NCBI GenBank assembly: GCA_021166835.1
Contig: JAJPEN010000011.1
Coordinates: 1 to 14,783 of the forward strand
Length of the DNA: 14,783 nt
Direction: 5' to 3'
DNA from: Burkholderiaceae bacterium
GTDB taxonomy: Bacteria > Pseudomonadota > Gammaproteobacteria > Burkholderiales > Burkholderiaceae
Below the pieces are notes generated by a model. It saw only the letters and a list, made by a program, of their open reading frames with translations, ran no database searches and was not told the origin of the DNA. The position numbers were made by a program, and so were the translations under genes. This document shows, in pieces, positions 14,335 through 14,783 of the stretch (position 1 is its first letter; the number at the start of each line of letters is the position of its first letter).

Positions 14335-14783
14335 TCAGGGGAGCGTCGCTCCGTCCCTGGCAATCTGCGTCCAGCTTCGGCCCCGGTCTTCGCTGACGAA
14401 GACGCTTCGCTTGAAGGTCGCGATCGAGAACTCGTCGCGGTGCACCGGGTTCTGCGCGATGTAGGCCACCGCGTCTTCGCCAAGCGACGGGATCGGGACC
14501 GTCTCGGCCGCGCTGCCGGGCTTGAACGCGACCCGGGAAAGCCCCGCCTGCCCGGCATACGTGCTGAACCAAAGTTGCTCGCCGTCGAGGTCGAAGGTTT
14601 CTGCGAAAACGCGCACGTCGCCGACGAGCCGCTCGAAGGTCTCGCCGGCATCGCGCGACAGATAGAGTCCTCGCTCGGTTCCGGCGGCAACGACGTTGGC
14701 ATCGTTGGGATGCACGGCCAGACTGTTCAGCTCTCCGCTCAGCCCCCGGGCCGCCGCGCGCTTCCACTGCAGGCCGTCGTTTT
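14335..14783 (-). CDS. Asp-box (BNR) beta-propeller protein, C-terminal part
   Basis: About 149 codons are visible; the start lies beyond the right edge. Asp-box signatures recur: NDGLQWKRA at the edge, SRDAGETFERL and SEDRGRSWTQIA, with strand segments such as LNSLAVHPNDANVVAAGTERGLYLS between them. This is the repeat layout of Asp-box (BNR) beta-propellers, found in sialidases, Ycf48-like factors and the F510_1955-type proteins often annotated as glycosylhydrolases. The repeat alone does not show catalysis, and the end of the protein carries no recognisable active site. The stop at 14335 is 16 bases before the 37-residue peptide gene, so the gene probably leads the multicopper oxidase cluster. 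An exported protein is likely from the family, but the signal peptide is outside the window. Confidence 0.75.
   Translation of the reverse strand, partial: NDGLQWKRAAARGLSGELNSLAVHPNDANVVAAGTERGLYLSRDAGETFERLVGDVRVFAETFDLDGEQLWFSTYAGQAGLSRVAFKPGSAAETVPIPSLGEDAVAYIAQNPVHRDEFSIATFKRSVFVSEDRGRSWTQIARDGATLP

Noticed and set aside
1..14783. CRISPR arrays, tRNA or rRNA genes, phage or defence systems
   Set aside because: No regularly spaced repeats, no cloverleaf or rRNA core sequence noticed, and no recognisable defence or phage protein in any frame.

Overview
The window is GC-rich proteobacterial DNA. The protein styles and the GTG/ATG starts with purine-rich ribosome binding sites suggest a Betaproteobacterium or a close relative, but no marker gene fixes the taxon. 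Almost every intact gene is on the minus strand. The one intact plus-strand gene is a small secreted protein at 8208-8564.

Region 1 (1-4984, minus strand, read right to left) looks like one operon. It holds a medium-chain zinc alcohol dehydrogenase, a cyclopropane-fatty-acid synthase, an archaeal-type (type II) glyceraldehyde-3-phosphate dehydrogenase, phosphoglycerate kinase, and the first 25 residues of a HAD phosphatase or beta-phosphoglucomutase-like protein cut by the window edge. The last two overlap by ATGA. Together these suit sugar-phosphate and lower glycolytic flux with disposal or use of alcohol/aldehyde, plus membrane lipid modification. Pyruvate kinase follows at 5554-6972.

Region 2 (about 4880-8050) is a scarred segment around pyruvate kinase. 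A 208-bp stretch covering the start and upstream region of the alcohol dehydrogenase occurs twice as a direct repeat (4882-5089 and 7841-8048, ungapped, about 92% identical by my count). The second copy belongs to an alcohol dehydrogenase paralogue cut after about 30 codons and joined to a decayed DDE transposase (7214-7822). Between the copies, next to the pyruvate kinase stop, lies a multiply frameshifted plus-strand fragment of a phosphomannomutase/phosphoglucomutase (about 5300-5548). The segment appears to be the residue of duplication, insertion and decay in a carbon-metabolism island.

Region 3 (8050-14783) is about membranes, envelope and metal. It has a small exported protein with two near-identical Met/His-containing 23-residue repeats and a strong hairpin after it. 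Next come a frameshifted MgtC/SapB-DUF4010 membrane protein, a ClsB-type cardiolipin synthase, a possible short ORF and a class I SAM methyltransferase. Last is a Tat-exported, methionine-rich CueO-like multicopper oxidase preceded by a 37-residue membrane peptide ending in GKGCC and by the C-terminal part of an Asp-box beta-propeller protein. The last three form a tight minus-strand cluster that is plausibly for copper handling at the envelope.

I saw no tRNA, rRNA or CRISPR array and no convincing phage or defence system. The best candidates for something undescribed are the Met/His repeat protein, the 37-residue peptide beside the oxidase, and the paired alcohol dehydrogenase leader repeats.
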